A stretch of 34,205 nucleotides of DNA. Source: an uncultured Clostridium sp. Lineage in GTDB: Bacteria; Bacillota; Clostridia; TANB77; CAG-508. The stretch covers positions 1-34,205 of the forward strand of contig CAMMHE010000013.1 of the NCBI GenBank assembly GCA_946496575.1. The letters are read 5' to 3'. A model generated the notes under the pieces. The model was given only the letters and a program-made list of their open reading frames with translations, did no database searches and was not told the DNA's origin. Positions 15,476-24,148 of this stretch are shown one piece after another. How positions within the stretch are numbered: the stretch's first letter is position 1; each line of letters opens with the position of its first letter. Position numbers and translations under genes: made by a program.

Positions 15476-16786
15476 ATGGATAGAAAAAAAGTAATTGAAG
15501 AGATGAAGGCATTACATGCACAAAGAAGTAACGAAATAGATATTTATAATTTACAAAAACCTAAAGAAACACAAATACAATTTGAACAAATAAAATATTT
15601 AGGAACCACGGAATTTACTGTAGCAGGAAGAGAAGAATTAGTAGAAAAAAATGTATATATATCTATTGAGAGAGTAAATGGAAATTTAGAATATAGATAC
15701 TATGATCAAAATATGCAATTATTAGGTGTACAAAAAACAATATCTAAACAAGAAATGGAATTATTAGGAATAGAAAATGATATTATCTTAAGTAAAAAAA
15801 TTATAGAAGAAATGTCACCAGAAGAACAAGCAAGGATAAAACAAGAATTAGAAGGAAAAGACAAACAAAGTGCTAAAACTTTAAGAGAATTAGAAGAACA
15901 AGAAGAGCAAAAAAGTACAAAAAAAAGAGCAACTGCACAAATACAAAAACATCAACTAGATAGAATGTCAGGTCCTAAAACAGAACTATGTCAAGTAATT
16001 AATGGGGAAACGCTTGGAAATATAATAGGATTAACAGGTCAATATATTAAAGTAGTAGATGCAGACACATTAAAAAAAGAGTTTCCTAATTTGCCAGTAC
16101 CACAAGGATTAAGTAGATGTGTACTAGAAGTTTTTAATAATGGAACAGCAAACATGATTGGAGAAGATAAATTAAAATTAAGTAAAACAGAAGGTCAAAA
16201 TCCAAGAGAAGCACAAACCACAATTAGAAGTGATGGAGGAGTTGCAGAAGAACAAAATATAATTACATTTGACATTGTAAAATCTAGTGGAACATCTGTA
16301 TTATCTATAGGATATGATGAGCAATTTAATGGGAAAGACCAACAAGAAATAAAATTTGGACAAAGAAGTAGAACAGATCCAACAGACATAATGTATACAG
16401 AATTACAAATAATACATGAAGAGTCAAGGCAAGATACAGAAGTAGAGCAATATAGAAAAGACACAACAGAAGGAGTTAATAAAGCAGATAACTCAAATCG
16501 AAGAGCTACAAATCATGAGAAATGTGAAGAATTAGGAGTAGAAGCTGTAGATTCAGATCCAAATAATAATGAACCACATGAAGAAGATGTATTAAAATTT
16601 GCACGTGCATTTAATATATGTATATTAGATGACCATGGATATCCTACTGGAGAATATGATTTAAAAAGAGCTGAAGAGCAACTAACAGAACTTATGCAAG
16701 AAAATTCAGATAAATCTGTAGAAGAAATAATTGAAATGAAAGAGCAAGAAGAAGTAAAAACACTTGGACCAGAAGATAATAATTAA
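15476..16786 (+). CDS. Uncharacterised 436-aa charged protein
   Basis: I do not recognise this protein. It is soluble and highly charged, without a signal peptide or membrane segment. Residues about 1-110 look globular, with a beta-rich stretch (QIKYLGTTEFTVAGREELVEKN). Residues about 110-160 are a lysine/glutamate/glutamine-rich likely coiled coil. A second globular part runs from about 165 to 310. The tail (310-436) is acidic, with a short ordered block DVLKFARAFNICILDDHGYPTGEYDL. It starts 14 nt after rimO with AGGAG upstream and ends 26 nt before the TPR gene, so it is probably co-expressed with both. No phage or secretion gene is nearby to suggest a role. Confidence 0.7.
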   Translation: MDRKKVIEEMKALHAQRSNEIDIYNLQKPKETQIQFEQIKYLGTTEFTVAGREELVEKNVYISIERVNGNLEYRYYDQNMQLLGVQKTISKQEMELLGIENDIILSKKIIEEMSPEEQARIKQELEGKDKQSAKTLRELEEQEEQKSTKKRATAQIQKHQLDRMSGPKTELCQVINGETLGNIIGLTGQYIKVVDADTLKKEFPNLPVPQGLSRCVLEVFNNGTANMIGEDKLKLSKTEGQNPREAQTTIRSDGGVAEEQNIITFDIVKSSGTSVLSIGYDEQFNGKDQQEIKFGQRSRTDPTDIMYTELQIIHEESRQDTEVEQYRKDTTEGVNKADNSNRRATNHEKCEELGVEAVDSDPNNNEPHEEDVLKFARAFNICILDDHGYPTGEYDLKRAEEQLTELMQENSDKSVEEIIEMKEQEEVKTLGPEDNN

Positions 16787-16812
16787 ATATATTTAAATAA
16801 AAGAGGATTAAA

Positions 16813-18084
16813 ATGATAATATTAGAACAATTGATATTTAATATATTAGCAGTTACACTATTTATTATAATATTTTTAAAGATGATAAGAAAAAATGATA
16901 CAACATATGTAATATTACTATTATTAGAAGCTATTGGAATAGCAATAAACTTTACAGAACTATTATCAAAACAAAGTTTATCAATATTAATAAAAACAAT
17001 GGCATATTTACTAGCAATATTATTGCCAATAGTAATAATTGCAATAGAAAAATCAGGAATAATATTTCTAGAAATAATTACATTATTAAAAGTAAAAATA
17101 TTTTTATTATTTGGAGATAGTAAAAGTGCAAAAAAATGTTTAATAGATTTAGTGACAAAATATTCATCAAGTTATATTGGACATAAAGCATTGGCACAAA
17201 TATATGAAAATGAAGGTGGAATGCGAAAAGCAATTGATGAATATGTAAAAGTTATTGACATAAAAAAACATGATTATGACTCATATTATAAAATTGCACA
17301 TTTATTATATAATCTTGATAAAAAAGATGAAGCATCTCAAATGTTAAATAATTTATTACAAAAAAAGCCTGAATATATAAAAGCAACAAAATTACTAGGT
17401 GATATTTTAATAGAGCAAGAAAAATATAAAGAAGCTGCATATGTATATAATGACGCATTAAAATATTTCCCAACAGATTATAATTTAAATTATAGTTTAG
17501 GAATAGTTTATACAATGCTAAATGATTTTCAAAATGCCAAAATGTATTACGAAAAAGCAGCAACATTAAATTCATTAGAATATAATTCTAAATACAGTTT
17601 AGCACAAATAGCATTAATATATAAAGAATTAGAAAAAGCAGAACAATATTTAATAGAAGCCACACAAGACCCAGAACTAGAAGCTGATGCATATTTTGAA
17701 TTAGCAAAAATCTATATAATAAAAGGAGAAAAAGAAAAAGCAATTCAATATGCTAATATTGCATTAGAAAGTGATCCTAAAAAAATATCAGAAAAAATTA
17801 AAAATGACGAAAGCTTTATAGTAATATATTCTAAACTTACCATACCTCTAAATTTAGAAAATATTGAAGAAAAACATAGTAAATTAAGCAAAAAAGAGAA
17901 AAGAGCAAAAGAACATTTAGAGAAGAATTCTGAAATAGCTAGAAATTTAGGATATGATGATATAAAATTATCAAAATATAGAAAGCATAAGGAAGAAAAA
18001 CAAAACCATAAAACGAACAGTGAAAATGAATTAATAAAAGATAATGATAAAACATTTGATAGTGAAGAAAAAGAAAATGCATAG
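16813..18084 (+). CDS. Membrane-anchored TPR protein
   Basis: A 423-aa protein with two or three N-terminal transmembrane helices (about 6-25, 30-50 and 58-100) followed by roughly six tetratricopeptide repeats between residues 110 and 335. Typical repeat cores are ALAQIYENEGGMRKAIDEYVKV and SLGIVYTMLNDFQNAKMYYEKA (each shortened here to the core). A basic then acidic low-complexity tail ends it. TPR arrays mediate protein-protein contacts, so this is probably a cytoplasm-facing scaffold at the membrane; partners are unknown. ATG follows AGAGGAT. It sits between the unknown 436-aa gene and dpaA. Confidence 0.82.
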   Translation: MIILEQLIFNILAVTLFIIIFLKMIRKNDTTYVILLLLEAIGIAINFTELLSKQSLSILIKTMAYLLAILLPIVIIAIEKSGIIFLEIITLLKVKIFLLFGDSKSAKKCLIDLVTKYSSSYIGHKALAQIYENEGGMRKAIDEYVKVIDIKKHDYDSYYKIAHLLYNLDKKDEASQMLNNLLQKKPEYIKATKLLGDILIEQEKYKEAAYVYNDALKYFPTDYNLNYSLGIVYTMLNDFQNAKMYYEKAATLNSLEYNSKYSLAQIALIYKELEKAEQYLIEATQDPELEADAYFELAKIYIIKGEKEKAIQYANIALESDPKKISEKIKNDESFIVIYSKLTIPLNLENIEEKHSKLSKKEKRAKEHLEKNSEIARNLGYDDIKLSKYRKHKEEKQNHKTNSENELIKDNDKTFDSEEKENA

Positions 18085-18092
18085 TAAGAATA

Positions 18093-18121
18093 GAATAACT
18101 TAAATAAAAATTTCATAAAAT
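18093..18121 (+). promoter_or_regulatory. Candidate mother-cell (sigma-E/sigma-K) promoter of dpaA
   Basis: GAATAAC (18093-18099), 14 nt, CATAAAAT (18114-18121). The -10 matches the sigma-E consensus CATACAnT at all but one specified position and the spacing fits; the -35 is partial. It lies 31 nt upstream of dpaA. Sigma-E and sigma-K boxes are similar, so I do not choose between them. Confidence 0.45.
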
Positions 18122-18152
18122 CTTATAAGTAAAATAAGGAGGAAAAAGATTT

Positions 18153-19019
18153 ATGAAATTTTTATTTTTAGGTGGAGATTTAAGGACTGTAAAATTAATA
18201 CAATTATTAAATAATAGTAAGCATGAAATTTATATTTTTGGAATGGAAAAAATGGAAGAAGAGTTAGAAGAAAATATACAAAAATTAAGCATAGATATGT
18301 TAAATATAAATGAAAATATGGTAGTAATAGCTCCAATTCCATTTACAAAGGATGGGGAAAAATTAAATGCACCATTTTCATCAAAAGATATCAATATAAA
18401 AGAAATTTTACCATTATTAAAAAACAAAACTTTAATAGCAGGATCTATATCTGAAAAAATGCAACAAACCTTTAAAAATTATCAAATACAAGCAATTGAT
18501 ATAATGGAAAATGAGGAATTAGCTATTTTTAATACAATAGCAACTGCAGAGGGAGCAATTGATATAGCAATTTCAAACACAGAGTATAATATTCATGGAA
18601 GAAAGGTACTTATATTAGGATTTGGAAAAGTAGCAAAAACACTAGCATATAAATTAGCTAGTTTGTCTGTAAAAGTAACATGTGCAGCTAGAAAACAAGC
18701 AGATTTAGCATGGATAGAAACTTTAGGATACAAAGCAGAAAATATTAACTATTTAGATGAAAAATTAAACAAATATGATATAATAATAAACACAGTACCA
18801 CAAATTATATTAACAAAAGAAAAATTAAAAAATGTACAAAAAAATACTTTAATTATAGATTTAGCATCGAAACCTGGTGGAGTAGACCAAGAAGCAATAA
18901 AAACTTTTGATTTAAAATACATATGGGCATTAGCATTACCAGGTAAATATGCACCACTTTCATCAGCAATGTATATAAAAAAGGCAATATATAATATATT
19001 AAATATAGATGATAAATAA
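18153..19019 (+). CDS. dpaA: Dipicolinate synthase subunit A
   Basis: DpaA (SpoVFA) is the NAD(P)-dependent subunit that, with flavoprotein DpaB, converts dihydrodipicolinate-pathway product to dipicolinic acid in the mother cell. The 288-aa protein has the N-terminal GGDLRTVKL motif, the helical middle part, and a Rossmann motif LILGFGKVAKT at about 152-162, followed by AARKQADLAW and DLASKPGGVD. ATG follows AAGGAGGAAAAAG. A mother-cell-type promoter is visible upstream although the gene also lies in the pth-uppP run. The next gene is uppP, not dpaB, which is unusual because dpaA and dpaB are normally adjacent. Confidence 0.92.
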   Translation: MKFLFLGGDLRTVKLIQLLNNSKHEIYIFGMEKMEEELEENIQKLSIDMLNINENMVVIAPIPFTKDGEKLNAPFSSKDINIKEILPLLKNKTLIAGSISEKMQQTFKNYQIQAIDIMENEELAIFNTIATAEGAIDIAISNTEYNIHGRKVLILGFGKVAKTLAYKLASLSVKVTCAARKQADLAWIETLGYKAENINYLDEKLNKYDIIINTVPQIILTKEKLKNVQKNTLIIDLASKPGGVDQEAIKTFDLKYIWALALPGKYAPLSSAMYIKKAIYNILNIDDK

Positions 19020-19031
19020 AAGGAGGAAAAA

Positions 19032-19829
19032 ATGACAGTATTACAAGCAATAATATTAGGAATAGTGCAAGGATTTACAGAACTTTTACCAATTTCTAGT
19101 TCTGCACATTTAAACTTAATACCATGGATATGTGGGTGGGCAATGCCCGAAAGTTTTGATGTAGCTTTACATTTAGGCACATTATTAGCGATTACAATAT
19201 TCTTTTTTAAAGATTGGATAAATTTAATAATAGGGGGATATAATCAAGCTGTAAAAAAGAAAAAAACAACAGAAGGAAAAATATTTTGGTATATTGTAGC
19301 AGTAACAATACCAACAGGCATATTGAGTTTATTATTAGATAAATTTTCAGCATTTATTTGCGAAAAATTTGGAATAGAAATGCCACTAATTGCAATAATG
19401 CTAATTATACTAGGAATAATATTATATATAGTAGATAAAAAATCAAAATCAAATGTAACATTAGAAAACATGAATTTTAAACAATCGTTTTTAATTGGAA
19501 TATCACAAGCTATAGCAGCTGCATTTCCAGGAACATCTAGATCAGGAATTACAATGACAGTTGCAAGAGCTTTAAAAATAGATAGAGAAAGTGCAGCTAA
19601 ATATTCATTTTTATTGTCAACCCCAATAATATTGGCAGCAGTAATATTTAGTATAGCTGATTTTGAGTTTACTCTTGCATTTTTGGTAGGAGTAATTGCA
19701 AGTTTTTTAGTAGGATTATTTGTTATTAAATTCTTATTAAATTATTTAAAAAAAGGAAGCTTTAAAATATTTGCAATTTATAGAGTAATTTTAGGAATCA
19801 TAATAATTGCACTATATTTTATAAAATAA
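19032..19829 (+). CDS. uppP: Undecaprenyl-diphosphatase UppP (BacA)
   Basis: Integral membrane phosphatase that recycles undecaprenyl pyrophosphate, the lipid carrier for peptidoglycan. The 265-aa length and about eight membrane segments are typical. The two active-site signatures are intact: GIVQGFTELLPISSSAHL at about 10-27 and PGTSRSGITM at about 160-170. ATG follows AAAGGAGG, 12 nt after dpaA. Bacillus uses this enzyme both in growth and in sporulation, so co-transcription with dpaA could support cortex synthesis; that is inference. It closes the plus-strand run. Confidence 0.96.
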   Translation: MTVLQAIILGIVQGFTELLPISSSAHLNLIPWICGWAMPESFDVALHLGTLLAITIFFFKDWINLIIGGYNQAVKKKKTTEGKIFWYIVAVTIPTGILSLLLDKFSAFICEKFGIEMPLIAIMLIILGIILYIVDKKSKSNVTLENMNFKQSFLIGISQAIAAAFPGTSRSGITMTVARALKIDRESAAKYSFLLSTPIILAAVIFSIADFEFTLAFLVGVIASFLVGLFVIKFLLNYLKKGSFKIFAIYRVILGIIIIALYFIK

Positions 19830-19841
19830 TTACTTAAAAAA

Positions 19842-19878
19842 TTAGAGTGAATAATACTAAAATGTATATTCACTCTAA
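19842..19878. terminator. Shared terminator between uppP and tsaE
   Basis: TTAGAGTGAATA (19842-19853) pairs with TATTCACTCTAA (19867-19878). On the minus strand the stem is followed by TTTTTTA, giving a strong terminator for tsaE whose stop codon lies in the stem. On the plus strand the tail is only AAATATTTT. Confidence 0.8.
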
Positions 19879-20328
19879 AAATATTTTGTCATATTTATTT
19901 CCAAAAGTATTAACTGTAATCAATCTATAATTTTCATTTTCATTCATTTTATCAAATGAAATTTCAATATATTCTTTAGGTAAACAATCAGAAATTAAAT
20001 TTCCCCATTCAATAATACATAAACCAGAAGAAAAATATTCTTCACCACCAATACAATAGAATTCATCTGAACTTGATAATCTATAAACATCAAAATGATA
20101 AATATTTAAATTATTAGCATTATATTGATTCACAATAGTAAATGTAGGACTAGAAACTTCAGAATCCAACCCAAAATATTTTAAAAAGCCCTCGGTAAAT
20201 TTAGTTTTACCACTTCCTAGATCTCCATTTAAAACAATAATATCTCCAACACCTACTTTACTAGCTAAAGACATTGCAAAATTTATAGTTTCATTTACAG
20301 AATGAGAAATAAAATCAAAATTAATCAT
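19870..20328 (-). CDS. tsaE: tRNA threonylcarbamoyladenosine biosynthesis ATPase TsaE
   Basis: P-loop ATPase that works with TsaB, TsaC and TsaD to make t6A at position 37 of ANN-decoding tRNAs. The 152-aa length is typical. Walker A is GDLGSGKT at 35-42, SPTFTIVNQY is the switch region, FDVYRL follows, and IIEWGN is the Walker B-like end motif. ATG is preceded by GGAGGAG on the minus strand. It is alone between convergent uppP and divergent spoIIIAB; tsaB and tsaD are not in the window. Confidence 0.95.
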   Translation of the reverse strand: MINFDFISHSVNETINFAMSLASKVGVGDIIVLNGDLGSGKTKFTEGFLKYFGLDSEVSSPTFTIVNQYNANNLNIYHFDVYRLSSSDEFYCIGGEEYFSSGLCIIEWGNLISDCLPKEYIEISFDKMNENENYRLITVNTFGNKYDKIFLE

Positions 20329-20434
20329 CTAATCTCCTCCAAATATATATATTTTACAATAATATAATAAAAAAATCAAATTTTAGTTCTAAAACAAAAA
20401 AGAACAACATATATATATTACAAGGGGAAATAAA

Positions 20435-20950
20435 ATGGTAATTATAAAAACAATTTCATTAATTTTAATATTAGGACTAGCTACATACGTTGGAAATATT
20501 ATGGCAAAAAAATATACAAATAGAGTAAAAGAGCTAATATGCATAAAACTGGCTCTAAATTTTTTAGAAAACAAAATAAAATTCACACAAACTCCTCTAA
20601 AAGAAATATTTAATCAAATAGCAAAAACAACCAATGATAAAAATATTAAAAATCTTTTTAGTAAAATTATAGAAAATTTAAATAAAAATTTAAGTATTAC
20701 ATTAGCATTAGAAAATGCAATAAACACATGTGAAACAAATCTAACCAAAGAAGATAGGAATATATTATTAGATATGGGAAAAATGCTCGGAAAAACTGAC
20801 GTAGAAGGACAAGTAAGTCAGATAGAGATTACCAACTCATTCTTAAATAACCAAATAGAAAAAGCAGAAAAAGAAAAAAATAAAAACACAAAATTATATA
20901 AAACACTGGGAATAATTTCTGGGCTTGCAATAATTATAATTTTAATTTAA
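20435..20950 (+). CDS. spoIIIAB: Stage III sporulation protein AB
   Basis: SpoIIIAB is a membrane subunit of the SpoIIIA-SpoIIQ feeding-tube channel linking mother cell and forespore; its fold resembles type II/IV secretion F-proteins. The 171-aa protein has an N-terminal hydrophobic helix (about 1-22), a helical cytoplasmic part with ETNLTKEDRNILLDMGKMLGKTD, and a C-terminal helix, as in the family. ATG follows AAGGGGA. It is the first gene of the operon here: the SpoIIIAA ATPase that normally precedes it is absent and tsaE lies divergently upstream. A weak CATATATA box in the gap is not enough to call a sigma-E promoter. Confidence 0.92.
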   Translation: MVIIKTISLILILGLATYVGNIMAKKYTNRVKELICIKLALNFLENKIKFTQTPLKEIFNQIAKTTNDKNIKNLFSKIIENLNKNLSITLALENAINTCETNLTKEDRNILLDMGKMLGKTDVEGQVSQIEITNSFLNNQIEKAEKEKNKNTKLYKTLGIISGLAIIIILI

Positions 20951-20963
20951 AAGGAGACAAATA

Positions 20964-21158
20964 ATGGATATAAATTTATTATTCAAGATAGCTGCAATAG
21001 GAATATTAGTAGCAGTATTGCATCAAGTTTTAGTAAGAGCAGGAAGAGAAGATCAAGCAATGATGACAACATTAGCAGGATTAGTAATAGTATTATCAAT
21101 AGTAATAAAGGAAATAAGTACATTATTTGATACAGTAAGAACATTATTTAATCTATAA
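20964..21158 (+). CDS. spoIIIAC: Stage III sporulation protein AC
   Basis: A 64-aa membrane subunit of the SpoIIIA channel with two helices (about 5-25 and 33-55) and the conserved VLVRAGREDQAMM loop between them. Length is exactly as expected. ATG follows AAAGGAGA, 13 nt after spoIIIAB. The operon order AB-AC-AD-AE-AF-AG-AH supports the assignment. Confidence 0.95.
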   Translation: MDINLLFKIAAIGILVAVLHQVLVRAGREDQAMMTTLAGLVIVLSIVIKEISTLFDTVRTLFNL

Positions 21159-21212
21159 TACAATAGAGCCGATTCATCCATAATAAAATACCGATAGAAA
21201 GGAAATAGCAGA

Positions 21213-21602
21213 ATGAACGAGATTATAAAAATAGTGGGAATTGGGATAATAGCATTAATAATAGTAATTGTTTTAAAACAATATAGACCAGAATTTGCCA
21301 TATATGTATCAATATTAGCAGGAATAGCAATATTATTAATATCAATATATAGATTAGAAGAAGTAATTGAATTAATACAATCAATCTCACAAAAGACAGC
21401 AATAAATAACAAATTTCTATCAATATTATTAAAAATAACAGGAATAGCCGTCCTATCAGAATTTGCTGTAAGCATCTGTAAAGATTCTGGAGAATCTGCA
21501 ATAGCAAGCAAAATAGAAATAGGGAGTAAAATAATAATAATATCAATGTCAATACCGATCATTTCCTCAATGTTAGAATTAATGCTAAACATTTTACCAT
21601 AA
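21213..21602 (+). CDS. spoIIIAD: Stage III sporulation protein AD
   Basis: A 129-aa membrane subunit of the SpoIIIA channel, with four hydrophobic segments. The conserved VLKQYRPEFAIYVSILAG near the N-terminus and the SEFAVSICKDSGESAIASKIE segment (about 83-103) are SpoIIIAD hallmarks. ATG is preceded by AAAGGA. It lies 54 nt after spoIIIAC and 44 nt before spoIIIAE in the operon. Confidence 0.95.
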   Translation: MNEIIKIVGIGIIALIIVIVLKQYRPEFAIYVSILAGIAILLISIYRLEEVIELIQSISQKTAINNKFLSILLKITGIAVLSEFAVSICKDSGESAIASKIEIGSKIIIISMSIPIISSMLELMLNILP

Positions 21603-21646
21603 AACAATTAATATATAACAGATTTAAAATAAAGTGAGGAAAACAA

Positions 21647-22805
21647 ATGAAAAAAAAGATTATTATATGTATATTAATCTTATATCAAATATTCCTACCC
21701 AATATAGTACAAGCTACAGAAATAAATACAGATGAAATTATAGAAGAGCAAAAGCAAAATTTCGGTATATCAGAATTTTTAACAGAAACTAAAAAATATG
21801 GAGGAGAATTATTAGATGATATAGATATATCAGACATGCTAAATAATGCTATAACAGGAAAAATAGATAATAATACGATATATAAAAAAATATTAAAAAT
21901 ATTAGGAAATGAAATAAGTTCTAGTATAACTACATTAATAAGTATATTAATAATAGTAGTAATACATAGCATATTAAAAACAATAAGTGACAATTTGCAA
22001 AATGACAATATATCTAAAATAATTTATTATGCACAATATGTATTAATAGTAACAATAATAATGTCTAATTTTGCAGATATAATAAAAATGATTAGAGAAA
22101 CAGCATCAAATCTTGTTCGGTTTCATGAACTCATTAATACCAATATTAATTACACTTATGACATATACAGGAAGTATTGTAACAGGTGGATTAATAGAAC
22201 CAATAATATTATTCATTATAAATTTTATAGCAAATATCATTCAATCAATATTAATACCATTAGTATTAATAATAGCAACATTATCAATAGTATCTAAAAT
22301 TTCAGATAAAATACAGATATCCAAAATAACAAAATTTTTCAAGTCAAGTATTACATGGTTTTTAGGTATAGTACTAACAATTTTTGTTGGTGTAGTCTCT
22401 TTAGAAGGAACATTAAGTAGTAGTATAGATGGAATAACAGCAAAAACAGCAAAAGCAGCAGTATCGACTATAATACCAGTAGTAGGAAAAATTTTAGGAG
22501 ATGTAGTAGATTCAGTTTTAGGATGTGGTGTAATTCTAAAAAATGCATTAGGATTTGTAGGAATAATAGTAATTACAGGAATTTGTATAATGCCAATAAT
22601 AAAATTAGCAACATTAACAATTATTTACAATTTAGCAGCAGGAATTATAGAACCCATAGCAGATGAAAAAATAGTAAAACTAATAGATGAAATGGGAGGA
22701 ATTTTTAAACTTTTATTTGCAATACTATGTGTTCTTTCTGTAATGTTAATAATAGGCATAACATTAGTAGTGAAAATTTCAAATAGTGGAATGATGTATA
22801 AATAA
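21647..22805 (+). pseudogene. spoIIIAE: spoIIIAE, interrupted by a frameshift near 22118
   Basis: SpoIIIAE is the large multi-pass subunit of the SpoIIIA channel. The N-terminal part is open from 21647: signal peptide at about 1-24 and an amphipathic region, reaching IRETASNLV. The frame then runs on into unrelated residues and stops at 22297. The C-terminal part continues in another frame from about 22113 to 22805 (GFMNSLIPILITLMTYTG onward, with several membrane helices). Removing one base, for example C22118, joins NLV to GFMNSL and gives about 385 aa, the normal family length. So the gene has one apparent inserted base, or two deleted. It may be a sequencing error or a true lesion; the site is not a homopolymer. 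Both halves show intact reading otherwise. Confidence 0.85.
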
Positions 22806-22823
22806 TTTATTATAAAAAGATTA

Positions 22824-23468
22824 ATGGTGATGAAATTGATAGATATAATAAGTAAGTGGGCACAACAACTGATTGTAGCTTTAATAATAACAACAATATT
22901 AGAAATGCTATTACCTAACAATAAAATAAAAAAATATGTAAAAACTATAATAGGAATATATATAGTATTTTGTATAATTTCACCATTTGTAGATGCAGAT
23001 GATGTATTTTCTTTTGAAAGTATACAAAAAGAATTAGAAAATTCAAATAGCATTACAAAAATAGAAAAATCTGATACACAAAGTAATATAGAAGAATTAT
23101 ATATACAACAATTTGAAAAAGATGTAATAAATAGAGTAGAAAAATTAGGATATAATGTAAATAAATGTGAGGTAGATATTGAAATTGATGCAACTAAAGA
23201 AAATGCCGGAATTAATCAGATAAATCTAAATATTAGCTTAAAAAAAGAAGGTGAAAATGATATAAAAACAGAAAATATAAAAATAGAAAATATACAAGAA
23301 GTAGAAATAAGTATAAATGATGACGAAAAAGAAAATAATACTAATATAACAAACAATAACACAAATGATGGACAAAGGAAAGAAACAGAAAATACCAAGA
23401 AGATTAAAAAGAAATTAAGTGAATATTATGAAATAGATGAAAACAAAATAAATGTTACCGAAGATTAG
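22824..23468 (+). CDS. spoIIIAF: Stage III sporulation protein AF
   Basis: A membrane-anchored SpoIIIA subunit. Two N-terminal helices (about 10-32 and 38-58) with the conserved LEMLLPNNKIKKYVKTIIGIYI block between and within them, then an extracytoplasmic domain and an asparagine/lysine-rich tail. The start is uncertain: ATG 22824 lacks a good ribosome binding site, while TTG at 22836 has GGTG six bases upstream and gives the family-like N-terminus (M)IDIISKW. It ends where the spoIIIAG ribosome binding site begins, so the two are tightly coupled. Confidence 0.92.
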   Translation: MVMKLIDIISKWAQQLIVALIITTILEMLLPNNKIKKYVKTIIGIYIVFCIISPFVDADDVFSFESIQKELENSNSITKIEKSDTQSNIEELYIQQFEKDVINRVEKLGYNVNKCEVDIEIDATKENAGINQINLNISLKKEGENDIKTENIKIENIQEVEISINDDEKENNTNITNNNTNDGQRKETENTKKIKKKLSEYYEIDENKINVTED

Positions 23469-23477
23469 GAGGTTAGT

Positions 23478-24113
23478 ATGTTTAACAAAATAAAAAATAT
23501 TTTTAACCAATCTGAAAAAAGTGAAGAACAAAATTTAGAAGACAAGAAGAAAAAAAGAAAAATAGAAAATATAATATTTTTAATAATATTATTAATAGTT
23601 ACAGTAATAATAATTAACAATGTATGGAGTGATAACAATAATAAAACAGAGCAAGATAATGACAAAATTTTAGCGGAAACAATAGAAAAAGATACAAATA
23701 GTAATATTAGTCAAAGTAGCTATTATAGTTTACAAAATAGTTTGGAAGATATTTTAGAAACAATAGAAGGAGTTGGAAAAGTAAAAGTATTAATAAATTA
23801 TGCAGAAACAAGCACAACAGTTGCAATGTACAATGAAACAAAAACAGAAAGTATAACAGAAGAAAAAGATACACAAGGTGGCACAAGAAATGTAACAGAA
23901 ACAGATACACAAAAAGAAATAGCATATACAGAAGAAGGTAGCTCATCAACTCCTATAACAGAAAAAACAATAATGCCAACAATAGAAGGAGCCGTAATAA
24001 CTGCTCAAGGAGCATCCAATTCTACAATAAAAGCTAATATCATATCAGCAACTCAAGCAGTAACAGGTTTACCATCGCATAAAATTCAAGTATTTCAAAT
24101 GCAAGGAAACTAA
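23478..24113 (+). CDS. spoIIIAG: Stage III sporulation protein AG
   Basis: Ring-forming subunit of the mother-cell side of the SpoIIIA channel. The 211-aa protein has a charged cytoplasmic N-terminus, one membrane helix (about 32-50), and the ring-building domain with ILETIEGVGKVKVLINY and the C-terminal VTGLPSHKIQVF signature. Between them is the threonine/glutamate-rich insertion that forms the beta-triangle in Bacillus SpoIIIAG. ATG has AGGAGGT overlapping the spoIIIAF stop. Followed 35 nt later by spoIIIAH. Confidence 0.95.
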   Translation: MFNKIKNIFNQSEKSEEQNLEDKKKKRKIENIIFLIILLIVTVIIINNVWSDNNNKTEQDNDKILAETIEKDTNSNISQSSYYSLQNSLEDILETIEGVGKVKVLINYAETSTTVAMYNETKTESITEEKDTQGGTRNVTETDTQKEIAYTEEGSSSTPITEKTIMPTIEGAVITAQGASNSTIKANIISATQAVTGLPSHKIQVFQMQGN

Positions 24114-24148
24114 TAAAACATAAATATAAGAAAGGAAGAAAGTTACAT

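Noticed and set aside
20341..20434. Sigma-E promoter for the spoIIIA operon (CATATATA near 20409)
   Set aside because: Two mismatches in the -10 and no acceptable -35 at 14-15 nt.
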